Assembly (NCBI GenBank): GCA_037013685.1
Contig: CM072897.1
Location: 15,918,643 to 15,982,642 of the forward strand
Length of the DNA stretch: 64,000 nucleotides
Direction of reading: 5' to 3'
Origin: Acridotheres tristis
Taxonomy: Eukaryota; Chordata; Aves; Passeriformes; Sturnidae
Positions 24,112 to 36,600 of the stretch are shown piece after piece. Within the stretch, counting starts at the first letter, position 1. Each line of letters starts with the position of its first letter. The notes beneath the pieces were generated by a model. It did no database searches, was not told the origin of the DNA, and was given only the letters and a program-made list of their open reading frames with translations. The position numbers and the translations under genes were made by a program.

Positions 24112-27100
24112 ATCACAACCATGCCAACCTGATCTAAATGAGAGATGGCTCTAAGAACAACTCAAGCATTGAGCAGTCCATAAAGTTTAGAAACTGGTGA
24201 AGAGTCTCAATTATACATGATCCAAATGAAACTATTTCTGCTCAAGTATCAACATTGTACATTTTAAAGATCCCAGCTCTATCACTCTAGAAGTTTTTCT
24301 TGAATTACAAGGGTCTTGCATACTTAGCTGCTCCAGGAGTTACAGGCTTTGTCTAGCTAGACAAAAGCTGTGTCATTACTCAGTGACGTGCAGGTGTTTG
24401 CAATGTAACTGTCCTTCTCTGCTGAATTTTATTTACCTTTGTCTTCTGGAAACAGAACAGAACACATTCACTTCAACTGCCACCCTGATGACCTCAGTGT
24501 GATTCTAGGAGGAATGTGCTCACTCCAGAGTTCATGATGCACATCTCATATCTCCAGCAAGAGGACAGTGCATGGTGTGATAAGGGACATGAGGGACAGT
24601 ACCTGACTCAGCTCAAGTAGCTTTAAGGCCATGACCCTTTTACTAATTAGCACGTTTTCAAAAATAATTGGTCTTTTTGACTATGCCACAGTGCATCAAA
24701 TGAAGTTGAACACTAAGAAAGTGGCACAGTAAACTCATTACTGTGTACTCATTCACTGCCAAATTGTTCAAAGAGGTCATTTAAAAAGTCAAGAGTGATA
24801 CTACACTACATGAGAGCTTTAATCTGAACATATAAAAATTGGCAGCGCCTAATTATGAAACCAGAATTAATAGGGAGATGGTTCAGAACAAGAAGACAAG
24901 CACAACACAGTCAGAGAGGAGTTATAAAACAGTCATATATCTTGGAACAAGCCAGCCCTACCTTTCTAGTCATTGCAGAGTACTGCTCATCAATCTTATG
25001 GTGTACCTCAGTAGCCATTCACTGAACTGATACCTGGAGCTATTCACTATTTTAAGCCTCTACAACCTGAGTAGAGATAAGGATGCTAAATCCCTCTCTT
25101 TTGACATTATGAGACACCCTACTTTAGGACAGTATGAACTTACAGCTCAGCTCTCCTGACTTGAGTCTTCAGGCTCCTTCTATAGCTCACAACAGTCCTT
25201 GACAAAACTTCTGTCAGCAGCTTTTGGTTTGCAAATGAGCTTTTTAGGAGAATTGTGGTAGAAGTAAACATCTCATGCTTGCTCCAGTTTTTAAACATAA
25301 GAAATAAACCTTCCATTTATAACACAAACCAAGAAATTTCTTGCCCTTTTACACCTTTCCACCGCTCTTTACCACGAGTGTCCTTAATAAGGCACTATCC
25401 AGAGAAAGCAGGAGCTGCCTTTGGTGAATAGGGGCCAGCTGCTTTTCCAGGTGCTTTGTGTTTGAATACATTGCCATTCTTATTGAAAGCTTTTTCAGTG
25501 TTTGATTCACACCCATCCCAGCTGCCTGGTCTCCACTCTTTACTTGAAGACAGAAAGGAAAATATGCTAAAAAAGAGTTTGCAGCTCACTAAAGGCACAC
25601 ACATCTAGTAGAAAACAAATATAAAGCAACACTTCCACAAACAAAATAAATCTTACTCAATCTCTCTCCTTGGTACATGGCCTTCTTAGTAAAAACACCA
25701 TGCCTTAGGGAGACAGGGAGTGGGGATAGAAGGAAGAATCACATAAGCAAACTCTGACACACCACCATGGCCACCACCACCACTTGAAAAAAACTGTACC
25801 CCTCCCTGTCCCAGCTGCCAGGAGTTACTGCCTGCTTTAAACAATCCATCTGTACAAGGCTGCCCATTAACCATCACATTGGAATTTCCCATTCCACCAG
25901 CAAAGTTGCACTTTGCATCTGACTTCCTAGAACATTTAATCAAACTCCCACTAGGACCAAGTACAGGTCCAGAAACTCATGGCGAACTTCAGCAGAGAAA
26001 TGAAGTAAATTTTTTAAACAATATATTCCTAGCCAATCACTGTTGGTAAACTTAGTTTTATAGCATTTGCAGCCAAACATGCAGACATATGTGACTAAAG
26101 AAGCCAGCTCTCCATTTCCTAAACCACACATTCAATTTAGATTTAATAAGACAGTAATTGCACATTAAATACTCATTGATTACCTAAAATACATTTATTA
26201 AGAAATAACAGCTATGTAATGCATCTCTTATATACTCACATATCTATTACAAAGCTGTTAAACAGCAATAAATGTTTATCTAAAAAATTAGCATTGGGCT
26301 AACATAAAATACACATCCTATTAAATCCAAGAGAAATACACATTGAAGACAATTAAAACCCCCGTCTGGTTGCCTCAATTCTTCTGAAAAATGTTGTTCT
26401 CCCAATATCTTAAGCTGCAGCACCAAACCTTTGAATAGCAATCTTCTTGAAAAGATTCAAGAAATTTTCAAGAAGAAATCTCCAGCCTATCAAGAAATCC
26501 TTCTTAGGGCTTCATTTACTTGTGAAAGAACATCACCCTTCACAGCTCTGACTCAGGGATGCAGAGGAGGGCTCTTTGTACCACACTCCATCCTTCAGTG
26601 CAGACAGGTTCCCAGGAAACTCGTTTTCGTGGGGTCTCAGAATGGTAGATTCAGATGGAAAATGAATTTGTGTATTGCATCCTTATTTCTATATCAATAA
26701 GGAAGGTGCACGTCTCTGTTGAACAGTACACACAATGAGATAAGCGAGGGAGGTGCCATTCAATGAATTAAAGAACATTGCAGTCCCATGGGATACACTG
26801 CACAGAACTAAAAATAACACTCGGCCATATCTGACCTGGATCAAAGACTTCTGACAAAGAGGTGGCAGGAGTCTGGCCAAAGATGCCAAAACAAGCACCA
26901 AAAGGCAGAGGCAGTGAAAATGGAGAGTGTGGGCCTTAGAGACAAGGGCTCTACACAAACACGAGGCACAGAACAAATACATACAAAATGGGAGCTGCAT
27001 TCTGAACAGTTCCTTTAAGCCCAGAGAATTGCCTTTCAGAGAGAAAAAAGCTACTGGAACAAAATGAGGTACACTCTGTCCAGTGGGCGCTCCCTGGAAT

Positions 27101-27169
27101 CAGATCTGAAGCACCTATGTAGGGCAACATAATGAAACTTTATTTCTGCTGCTCACAATTCATCAATTT
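24112..27169. other. Intergenic DNA without a recognised gene
   Basis: AT-rich sequence with an imperfectly spaced inverted repeat at 26442-26476. Frames of 85-103 codons show no domain. No RNA gene was recognised. Confidence 0.6.
26442..26476. repeat. Inverted repeat, 12-base arms
   Basis: TCTTCTTGAAAA at 26442-26453 and TTTTCAAGAAGA at 26465-26476 are exact complements around an 11-base spacer that itself contains TTCAAGAA. The core recalls heat-shock-element half sites (TTCnnGAA), which could be coincidence. Confidence 0.85.
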
Positions 27170-27360
27170 TCTGGCTAAGTCCAAAACTCCTACAGACTCA
27201 CTGGCCTCCTGCTGCAGCAATTAACTCACTTTTCCTGCTAACTTATTAATTAATTTTAAAAAGCACTTGCTATTGAGCAATGCATATACATCATTAACAT
27301 CAGAGAACTCTTTTATTGCATTACTGTTTATTAAAACACAAACTCAGAAAAAGGGAATTG
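27170..27360. promoter_or_regulatory. Candidate conserved noncoding element
   Basis: GCAGCAATTAACTCAC, TTATTAATTAATTTT and GAGCAATGCATATACATCAT lie close together, giving homeodomain and Oct-like motifs in complex sequence. Conservation is untested. Confidence 0.25.
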
Positions 27361-27879
27361 GAAAGAATGAAGGTTATAAAGCAAAAACACCCAGAGATGG
27401 GTCTGGAACATAGGCATACTCAGTCATGGAAATTCTGTTTGAAGCTTCACTGTCTGTTTTATTATGGATTCCATAGGCAGCTTCTAATTTAGTGCAGCTG
27501 TTAACACTCCTGCTACATCAAAAATTCCCTCTGCTGAACTTTTGTAGAGGTTTTTTTTGTTAGACAAGAACCAGTCCTTTCCAATTTCACAGTTTCCTAA
27601 TTATGGTATTGCAGTTCTCATTTGTACTGTAAACCTGATCAGATTTTTTTTTTTTAAATAGTAATTTACATGTGTTGATAGCACTATTTTTCCCAGGTGC
27701 TGCATTTACCCAGTGATACATAAAAGGTGAGCAATAGCTGGTCAGTAACCAGCTTAGCAAATCATGTCTAAGGATATTACTGGGAAATGTGTATTACAGC
27801 ACCTTCTGTGACAAACCACCTGTAAAAGCTTTGATGTTCAATTGCTATTCAAAGCCTCGATACTAATTTCTTTTAACTG

Positions 27880-28065
27880 CATACTTCAGGAAAATGAATT
27901 TAAACAAATTCCTCGATTACCAACAAATGAAGGGTAAAAACCTACAAGAAGGATTAACCCACTAATTGAACATTTAAAGCTTTAAATAGCAAACTAACTC
28001 TAAATGACTAATAAAAAGGCTGACACTGTTAAAACATGTCTGATAAACAAGACAGAATTGTTTTT
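27880..28065. promoter_or_regulatory. Candidate conserved noncoding element
   Basis: The stretch includes CACTAATTGAACATTTAAAG and AATGACTAATAAAAAGGC, with several homeodomain cores and no repeat structure. This rests on texture only. Confidence 0.25.
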
Positions 28066-28069
28066 CTTC

Positions 28070-31000
28070 TTCTATATTTACAATAGCCAATAAATTCTTT
28101 CCAATCACATGCACAGAGGTATTTCCCTTTTCTTTAACATATTGAGTTTATTGTAGACAACACAATTCATGCTTTTTTCCAGCAATAATGGTTCAGGGCC
28201 CTTTTGAAGCATTTGTTCTGAAAAGTGACATATTGTGACAAATACAATGATAATGGGGAAATGTGAAAGTCTGACAGAAATATTTTGCTCCTCGTTTCCA
28301 CTAATGAGAATAAAAACAATGACAGACACCTATCAAAAAATTGCAATAAGCAATTTATTTGGTTGAAGCAAAGCAGTGCTTTTTCTTTCCTTACTTCCCT
28401 TTCTCTTACTTTGCTTAGAGCAGGCTTTTCATTTTTTTCTTCATTTTGCTTATATTGTCAACCAAGAACAGAGTTCCTGAGGAGACAAACAGGAGGTAAA
28501 GAAGACAAATCTGTCTCCTTTGTGTGAGAGCTGTAGGCCAGAGTTATCAACTCCTCTGCTATTCAAGACAGATTTGCATATCCAAGGCCACCCGAGGCAG
28601 AGAAGGCATTTGGAGCCTGATTTTTTTTTCCACAAGAACACATCAGGGAGCTAAGAAAAATAAGGAAACTCCGAAAAAATACAAGTAACTACTAAAAAAA
28701 CACAAACCAACCAAACCACCACAAAACTTTGCAGAGGGAAAAAACCTTTTGTTCAAGAATTCATTTCTTGAACAAAAGACATTTTATACATAATTTGCAA
28801 ATACCATTTTTAAAGAACCTTCGCTGACACAACTTGGCACCAGGGCTGCAAATTAGCATTCATGCTGCTTCTATATCTTAATACAACACAGCTCTGGATT
28901 CAGGAGTCAAGGAGGATGGAGCAGCCAGTCTGCCAACAGGTCAGTCACTTTCCAGCAGCCTCGTCCCCAACACACAGACATAAAGCCCCTGTGGTGGGTA
29001 CACCATTATATCATTATATCATTAATACCTACTCTGGCAGTGATGCAGAAATGTCACTGGTAAGGGGTGAGGCTCCAGAACAATCCATCTCTAATCACAG
29101 TGCTTGTCCTCTTACAGATATAACACTGGAATTAAGAGATCTCATGACAGCAATGCAGTGCCTGAGGAAATTAATTTTAGAAGCGTTTCCAGGAAAATCA
29201 CAATTAATACAAATACATTCAGTTAAAGTGAACTTTATGTATATCATGTACATATCAGGAACGTGCATGTAATCTACAGGATGCTCTGGAGACTGTATAC
29301 ATTCAGTATTTCTATTAAGCACAATTGCCAGCTAATTGGCTGATAAGCTCTGCTCCTGCCATGTTACCTCTTGTCACACACAGGCTTGCTTTAGTCCAAG
29401 ACCAAGACTTGTGCACTTTATTTTCCAACACTTCCTCACCAAATCCATTTTGAGTGCAAAAAGGCTGCCACCTATAATGGCATAGGAGTCCTCTGGCAGA
29501 TCGAGGTGCTGTAAACCTATAAAGTCAGCTGAATTCCATTCCTCAATAGACAGCCCAAAGACCCTAAAATCCCCCATTCTTGTCTACTGCCCACACTGAA
29601 CTGCTGTTAAAAAAATCATCTGGACTTCCACAGGAGATGATGTGTGTAATTTGTTCTTGATATAATGAATATTAGAAACAGCTGTCTAAGATAGATGTGA
29701 AACACTACCCAACTACCCAAAACCAAGCTATACATATATGTATATATATACCATGCTACAGAACAGTTCTTAGCAAGTGTAGTACACAAAGACAATTTTT
29801 TTTTCAGCAATTTCAATGTTCTGAGTCTAAAGCTTTTAACCTGTGATTTGTTTGGCTAAAAAAAGAAGGTTGTGTATGTAACATTTTCATAAACATTTAT
29901 CGGTAGCATGAGAAATTAAACACTTCTTAGAAACCTTTAGACCTAGTCGTACCCATATTGCACATTAGAGAATTCTTATTACATTACTTATTAATTAATT
30001 TATGCATATTTTCCAAAGAAAGTGAGGAATGTAATTATGCTGAAGTAGAATCTGAATTTAATTTGTATTAATTTATTAAATACAAAAATAGAGGTTATTG
30101 TAGTGCAAAACAATATGTGATTGACTCACATGACTCTACTCTTCTGACTTTTGTTTTGCCTTGTTACTCAATCTCCAAACCAGCTGTTTTTTTGTGTGTG
30201 TGGTTATCTTAAACCAAATATTTTTGGGTTTTTTTTATATGCATTTTGAATTATGGGGTATTATAGAGTAGTAAGGATACATTTTTCAAGTGTTTCTCTA
30301 TAACAAGATTTCTGAAGGAGTGTATTAAAACTATCTCCCACACAAAATCAAGCAGCCCCTCACAAAGCCTCTCAAAATCACTGATCCACATGGTGCTGAA
30401 ATTGAAGAAAAGAAAGAAAGCCACCACCAAATACTCGGAGATCCACTGAAATACAGATTAGAGGTATTCATAGCCCAGCATGCCATTTCCATGCTTTCTT
30501 GTATATCTTGTATACTGAGAAATATTAGTAAAAATATCAATGCCAACCTAAGAGGAGAGTTTTGCTGTGTGAGACACTGGCTGGGAGCAAGTAAAGCATC
30601 AGAACTCCCTGTCTGACCTTTCCACTTTCCTGTTGCCACAAAGAGTTAAAGGCTGGTAGATGCAAAAGACTGAGAAACTGCAGCAGAGCAGAGTAGAAAC
30701 ATGGATCAGGTCAAGCTTTTCCTCACCTGTTCATACACCACCACATTTCTTCTCATAATGGCCTTTCTCACATGGCACATTAACTATTAATGTAGTACAA
30801 AAATCAACCTGTTCTCTCTTAGAAGCTTCCCAGAATTGGTGTGACTGAAATGAGATTCCTCCCTTGGTGCCCAGACTGGATTCTTCTAATCCATTTCCTG
30901 TCTTCAGGATAGCAGTTGCTAGAAGTGAAGAATATGGCCTGTAGTTCCTATAACTAATTGGAGGGCAAGGCAGAAATGAAAATCTGATGGCACTGCTTTG

Positions 31001-33379
31001 CAATCCTCCTACATCAAGAGAAGCAAAACTAAAATTCATATAATTATCATAACTGCTGTTTAAACCTACGAAATTACTTCCAAGTGAGGAAAGGTCTAAG
31101 TTCTACTCTTACTCTATCTGTTTCATAAGCATTATGACTTTCCAGGTATTAAAATACTCATTTTAAATGGCAGAGAAAAATTATTCAGCAGGGAATCTTG
31201 AACAAGAATATGCAAGTCACACATCAGGCTATTCTGCAGAAAGAGGATAAGCAAAGAGCACATATATAGAAAATACTCCATGAATACTTGGCATCCTTTC
31301 AGGATTCATAGTGCCAGATGGTAAAGTTGTGCAAGTGCCACAAGCCACACCCTTGGAAGTACAATGTCACAAACCAGACAATATTTAAGGACAATTTGGA
31401 TCAGTTGCAAGTATCTCAGCACTTTCTCTAAAACAAACCAACTTATAGGTATAATGAGATCTCACTGCTTTTTCTTCCATTTGCAAGGGTCAGCTTCCAG
31501 AACAGTTGATTCTTTAGCCCAGATCTTATCAATGTACTGCTTTCTTTGCAGAAAATCGGAGCTAGAGAAGAAGCTGCAGGAAAATGTAGGTCCTGAAAGA
31601 CTCTGTATGGCAAAATCTGCCTTGGTTTGCTTGAGTGCCACTCTTGGGGCTTTTCTAGCCAGTGCTTTTCAAGGAATAGAATGATTATTTCACCCTTCCT
31701 GGACAGAGGCAACCTGCAATGATTAAGGCAATAAATTATTAGCACCTACATGAAAATATACAACACCATCAACTATAAAGTTTAATTCTTTGAAAATGGG
31801 GTTGCTGAGTCCATTGCAGTCAGTTATAAGGTAGACATTCAGAAATACTAGTTTAGAGCCTTTATGAAACTGTAACTCTAATTTCTTAATCACTTCCTGT
31901 TGGAAAAGTTGCTAGAAAGGTACATTAAAAAGATCATAGATAACAGACAGGATTAAGACTCTTGATAACTCCCTTTAAGGCTGATCACAGTAGTCAGTTC
32001 TTTACCCTATGTTTTCAATACTGCAGAGATTTCTTTCGCCAGGGTTGGTCAACTCTCTTATACCTATTAAATTTCAGTTCCTAAACTAAATACACTAAAT
32101 ATCACCCTTCTCAATGGAAGCAAGTCAAGTAATTGGCTGTTGCACAGTAATGGACATTTTTTCAGCTAATGTAAATCAATATGCTCAATATACAGATGCT
32201 CACACAGATTTACATCTGTCCTCCATTTGGCATAATAATTTATAATATAATATTCCCTTTTTTGGCAGGTGCTCTTAGAAACATTACCTCACATAGATCT
32301 ATGAGCAAGAAGTTGGATAGAAAACTGACAAAGAGCTAGAGGTTCTAAAACTGAGTCCAAAATACTTTGTTTGAGAATCGGTGAAGGGATAGCGTTTTCA
32401 TTTCCATATGCCCCTTTAGCTTATAGAAATGCAGGAACTTCATTTATTTTTAATTCACTTTGAAAATGTAATGAAAAGTATTATTTTTGAGCCAATGCAA
32501 ATATAACATCTCCCTACTTCTTCCCATCTCCAATAATTTTTATAAGCATTTGCTTAAGAGCAGCTAAATGTGGAATTGGGAGAGTTCGAGGAGAATTTGA
32601 ACATATATGCAAAATTTAAGTCCTTCAGCTGTAATGTTACTCCAAATATTCAAATGTTCAAAGACAGTAACACAGCACCAGAAAATTAACTTCCTTAAAA
32701 TTCATGTCTTTTCTAAGCTCAAACGGATTAACAGAAGATTTGAGATAATTAATTATAATTACAAGTTTCCTAAGGAAACATGGTATAATAGACTGATTAA
32801 GTGAAATGTTACATTTGTTCTGTGTTTGATTCTCAGGTTAACACAGTGCAACATCAGGTAAAGTTTTTTGGGCCAGACACCTTCACTTATGCTGAGCAGT
32901 TGCTCCCTCAATGAATAGCCCCAACTGACTTCAAAGAAAACCCACTTGGGCCCTTAATTAGGCATTTTCAGCCTACGAAGGTAAAATTCATTCCTTCTCA
33001 GTCAAATTCTGTGGTGTCTATTGAATGTGAGTCAGTGGGAGCTTTTCTCTGGGAAGGACCATTGAATCTGCCTCACAGTTACTTCCTGATACTCTCTTCA
33101 CTCCTGACAAAAGATTTACTACCTAACCAAATATCTAACTAAATAGCACCAGCATAGTTTTGAAGTTGTCTTTTAAAAGGGCTCAATTATATTTTTAATT
33201 TTTCAACTATCTTCTGTTTGAGCCTATTGCTAAGCAGAGGAGTATTTTACATCTGGCTTTCATTATGAAGACGTAAATGCCATTGAACTCCTTATGAACT
33301 GAATACACAGAAAACTCACTGCAGTCATTACTACATCCAATACATAGAGAATTCCACACAGCTATTAATAAAACTCCTC
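28070..33379. other. Intergenic DNA without a recognised gene
   Basis: AT-rich DNA with a perfect hairpin at 28746-28778, an alternating TA tract at 29731-29751, and homeodomain-like AT clusters near 29980-30080. The longest open frame, 28862-29272 plus (136 codons), has no recognisable domain. Confidence 0.6.
28746..28778. repeat. Perfect inverted repeat, 14-base arms
   Basis: CTTTTGTTCAAGAA at 28746-28759 and its exact complement TTCTTGAACAAAAG at 28765-28778 surround a five-base loop TTCAT. Pairing stops immediately outside, so the stem is too short for a microRNA precursor. It may be a transposon relic or chance. Confidence 0.9.
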
Positions 33380-33699
33380 ATACAAGCCACAGCTCTCAGT
33401 CTAGACAACGCCAGGAACACGAAAGATGCCTCTTGATGGATGCAAAAGATCCCCTCTTTGATGCCCTTGTGCCATTGTCCTCAGTTGGAAAGTCAAGGGA
33501 AACCGATAATGCACTTGCCAAGAAAGTAGCTGCAAAAATGAAGAAGTGGCTAATTAAAACAGAAAAGAATATTTATTTTATGGTCTTCTGTGCTCTCGGG
33601 AAGTTCTGACGCACAGAAGACAAATTAAACAACGATTCATTTTGTGTCTGTGCTTTGAGAACCATGCCCAGTAAGATTACAGATAGGATGGTGATAGGT
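33380..33699. promoter_or_regulatory. Candidate conserved noncoding element
   Basis: Non-repetitive sequence containing GTGGCTAATTAAAAC, GCTCTCGGGAAGTTCTGACG and ACAATTAAACAACGATTCATT-like clusters, with balanced composition unlike its flanks. The texture resembles developmental enhancers. It has no long open frame. Confidence 0.3.
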
Positions 33700-36600
33700 C
33701 CAGCAGGGATTTCTACCAATTAAGCTTCTACACTCTGGGTGGGTTGAGGTATTTTGTGAGGCATGAGTTATTTTTGCACATTTCATGGGCTGCAGTAGAT
33801 AGCCACAAAAAGGCTACATTGGGAGCAGTGTTACAGGCTTTGCTCAGAGCCATCGTGTGTTCCTGCAAGTCCAGACCTCTAAGAAGATTTCAGTGAGAGA
33901 ACTGAGAACGCTTAGTTCTCTAATACTATCAAAAGATTAATAGGTGTGCTTTTACTTACCCAACCTTTACATCTCTGCAATCAGGAGGGAAAAAGAAAAG
34001 ACTACCAAGTTTAATTAACAACAGATACAGGTGGATGATGCCAGGTTTTGTTCCACTGAATATTTACTGTTTTCTCATACATGCCACCTAGCATCCCAAG
34101 AAGCTGTAACTCACAGTCTGTTTGTAGCTAAACCAGAGCTTTCACATTACCACCTTATTTTTTTTTTAATGAAAGGCACAGTTTATATCAGTTCTACATG
34201 GAAATAACTGTAGTATTTTAGGAATTTTTATCATATGTTTTAGGAAACATCCATTCAAAAACAATGCAATGAACAAATTTCAGGTGTGTCTCACAGTATT
34301 ATGAATATCCTACTTTGTAGAGTGACAATTCGAAGTTACACACACACAGAGGATTCAATAAAGGCAGTTTTCCTTTGATAGTTCTGCAAGTCCACCAGAC
34401 CACAGCAAAAGTATCAGTGTATGTATCCACAGACAGAGTGATGTTTATCATACGAGTGTGGCACATATCTTGAATATTTCATCTTATCTTTAGAGGACTA
34501 CAGTCATAAGGCAATCCCTGTACTATTCACCTTCCCTTCCCTTGCACAGAGGAAAGATGAAAAAAGGCAAACTTCACACTATTGTAAAAGCACAGAACCT
34601 CGTGTTGCAGGCAAGACTGGCATACAGTGCCAAAATGGGGGAGACTAATGAGAGAAAAAAGCAAAACTGCTTTGATGCAAAACTGACATAAGATGGAATA
34701 TACTCTATTGAGAGGCCAGTGGAAGCAAAAATTTACTGAAGATCATGGGATAAATTCAGACAGATGCCTTGATTTCAAATGTCTGTCTGAGAAAAGCATG
34801 TGTGGAAACAGAAATTTGAAAGTAAAAAGAAAGAATGGATAAAGCCACCCTGCCTGAAACAATCACATTTTTAAAATCACAAAATACTATTTCAAAACAA
34901 ATGAAAGAATTTATTATTAAAACCTTGATTTTAAGCATTCATGCAAATTGCCCAGTCATAATTTCCCCTTCTCAGAAATAAGAAACAGGAAAAAAAAAAT
35001 TAAACAGGATATGTCTAAAATTTCCATATTCCACAAAATTTTCTACCTTTATTTTACTCTTTTTTAAATGCTAACTGAAATCTTAAAAAGCCTCAAGGAT
35101 GAGTTTCTGGTAAGAATAAGCCAGAACTACTAATTTCCTGTTATCACATACCTCACACACATGCTATAGAAACACAGAGACACCTCTTTTTGCTGTCCTA
35201 AGGCCAGAAGGGGAATCTGCACATCTACTGGGATTCATGTTTGGCCTACTGCCTGAAGTAAAAACTTCCTTTGGTCAATCTCAGCACAGAGCTGTTTTAC
35301 TAAGTGGATACATAAAACTAGGCTTTCCTCCAGTTAAACAGCAATAATTTGTTTTAGTTTGATAGGTCTTTCTAAATAATGGTGTGATCAGTAAACATCT
35401 GGCTTCTTCCTAGCAGATTAAGCCTCCAATGAGGAAAGTGTGTTTATAATTCTAATTTGAATCACAGCACATTAATATGCTGATTCTCATAATGTTTGCC
35501 TTCACCTGTTTGGAGAAATTATGACTACAAATATCTTGTACACAACACCTCTAAACTACCAGCTTGTACAAACAACACGAGAGCGGCTGCAGTCTCACAC
35601 AGATGATTAGAACCACTTCAGAGGCAATCATGATTAGCGCTTTGGCTTGAAGCCATATTTTACACATAAACAAAGCATCTGTTTCTGAGTTCCTGTCCCA
35701 GGCTAATAGACCCACCTCCACTATTACTAATAAGCTCATTCAAGAGAGCCAGATGGCCTATCTGAAACAGCCCCAGCTTGTTCCTGAGCAAGGCAAACTA
35801 GAGCCATGGAAGTAGGGCTGGCTCTAAACCGCATTTCCTTGGGCTCTAGGAGCCAATAAAACAGGGCATCAACTGGCTCCACTAAAAAAGAATACAAATG
35901 CTGGTACCATCCATTATTTAGAATTGGTGGGAGGCCAACATCTGCCCCTTCAGAAGATCCTTTCATGTAGGTGGGATGAAGGAAGATGAAAAGTACAGCG
36001 CACTTCTGCAGGAGTCAGTGTAGTGCAATGCTCACTGTCCCTGTCCCTTGTGGGCCTTTTTTGCAGACTTTGCAAATCCGTGCCTGCAGCCAGGCACTCC
36101 TGCTCAGCTGCCTTTGCTGTACATTGTGTGTACTTGACAATTGGGTGGTTTTACATATTTAATAAAAGTGTCGTATTCAATTAGTAAAACTGGGCTCTAG
36201 AAAGGATCTTGTGCTCCGTAGCAGCAACAGAAAATGTTGAGAACCAAACAGAGCAGCACTTGGCTCGTCCAGTTCTAAGATCTCTTTTTTTTTAACCTGT
36301 GATCCAAGTTCTCATTTAACCAGTTCAGTTTCTAAGTAGATTACAGTCAAGATGCTCCACAAGGCAAGGAGTGATGCTACAGGGACACCCATAACTGACC
36401 TAGCCTAGGAAGATTCCCTATGTTTTATTTCAAAGCAAAAAGACAGGCGAAAGTTAGTGACAGGGAGAGATGGCCATTTAGGTCGCCTGCCCCAGCAAAC
36501 CATGTGTATAAAGAGAAGTTAAATTCACCCTTTCCACCATGATGCACAGAATGCTTTATTCTACTGTGGTGAAAACTGAATTTCAGCAGAGTGTGTGTCT

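Noticed and set aside
23682..24122. 146-codon frame on the minus strand
   Set aside because: It lies across the LTR and has the Cys/Leu/Pro-rich look of translated noncoding repeat sequence.
28746..28778. microRNA precursor
   Set aside because: The stem is only 14 bases and does not extend outwards.
28862..29272. 136-codon frame on the plus strand
   Set aside because: No recognisable domain, no conserved neighbour and no splice context. A frame of this length is expected a few times by chance in 64 kb.
29374..29577. 67-codon minus-strand frame with a protein-like composition
   Set aside because: It looks less random than most, but I recognise no family and see no flanking splice sites; a protein database search would be decisive.
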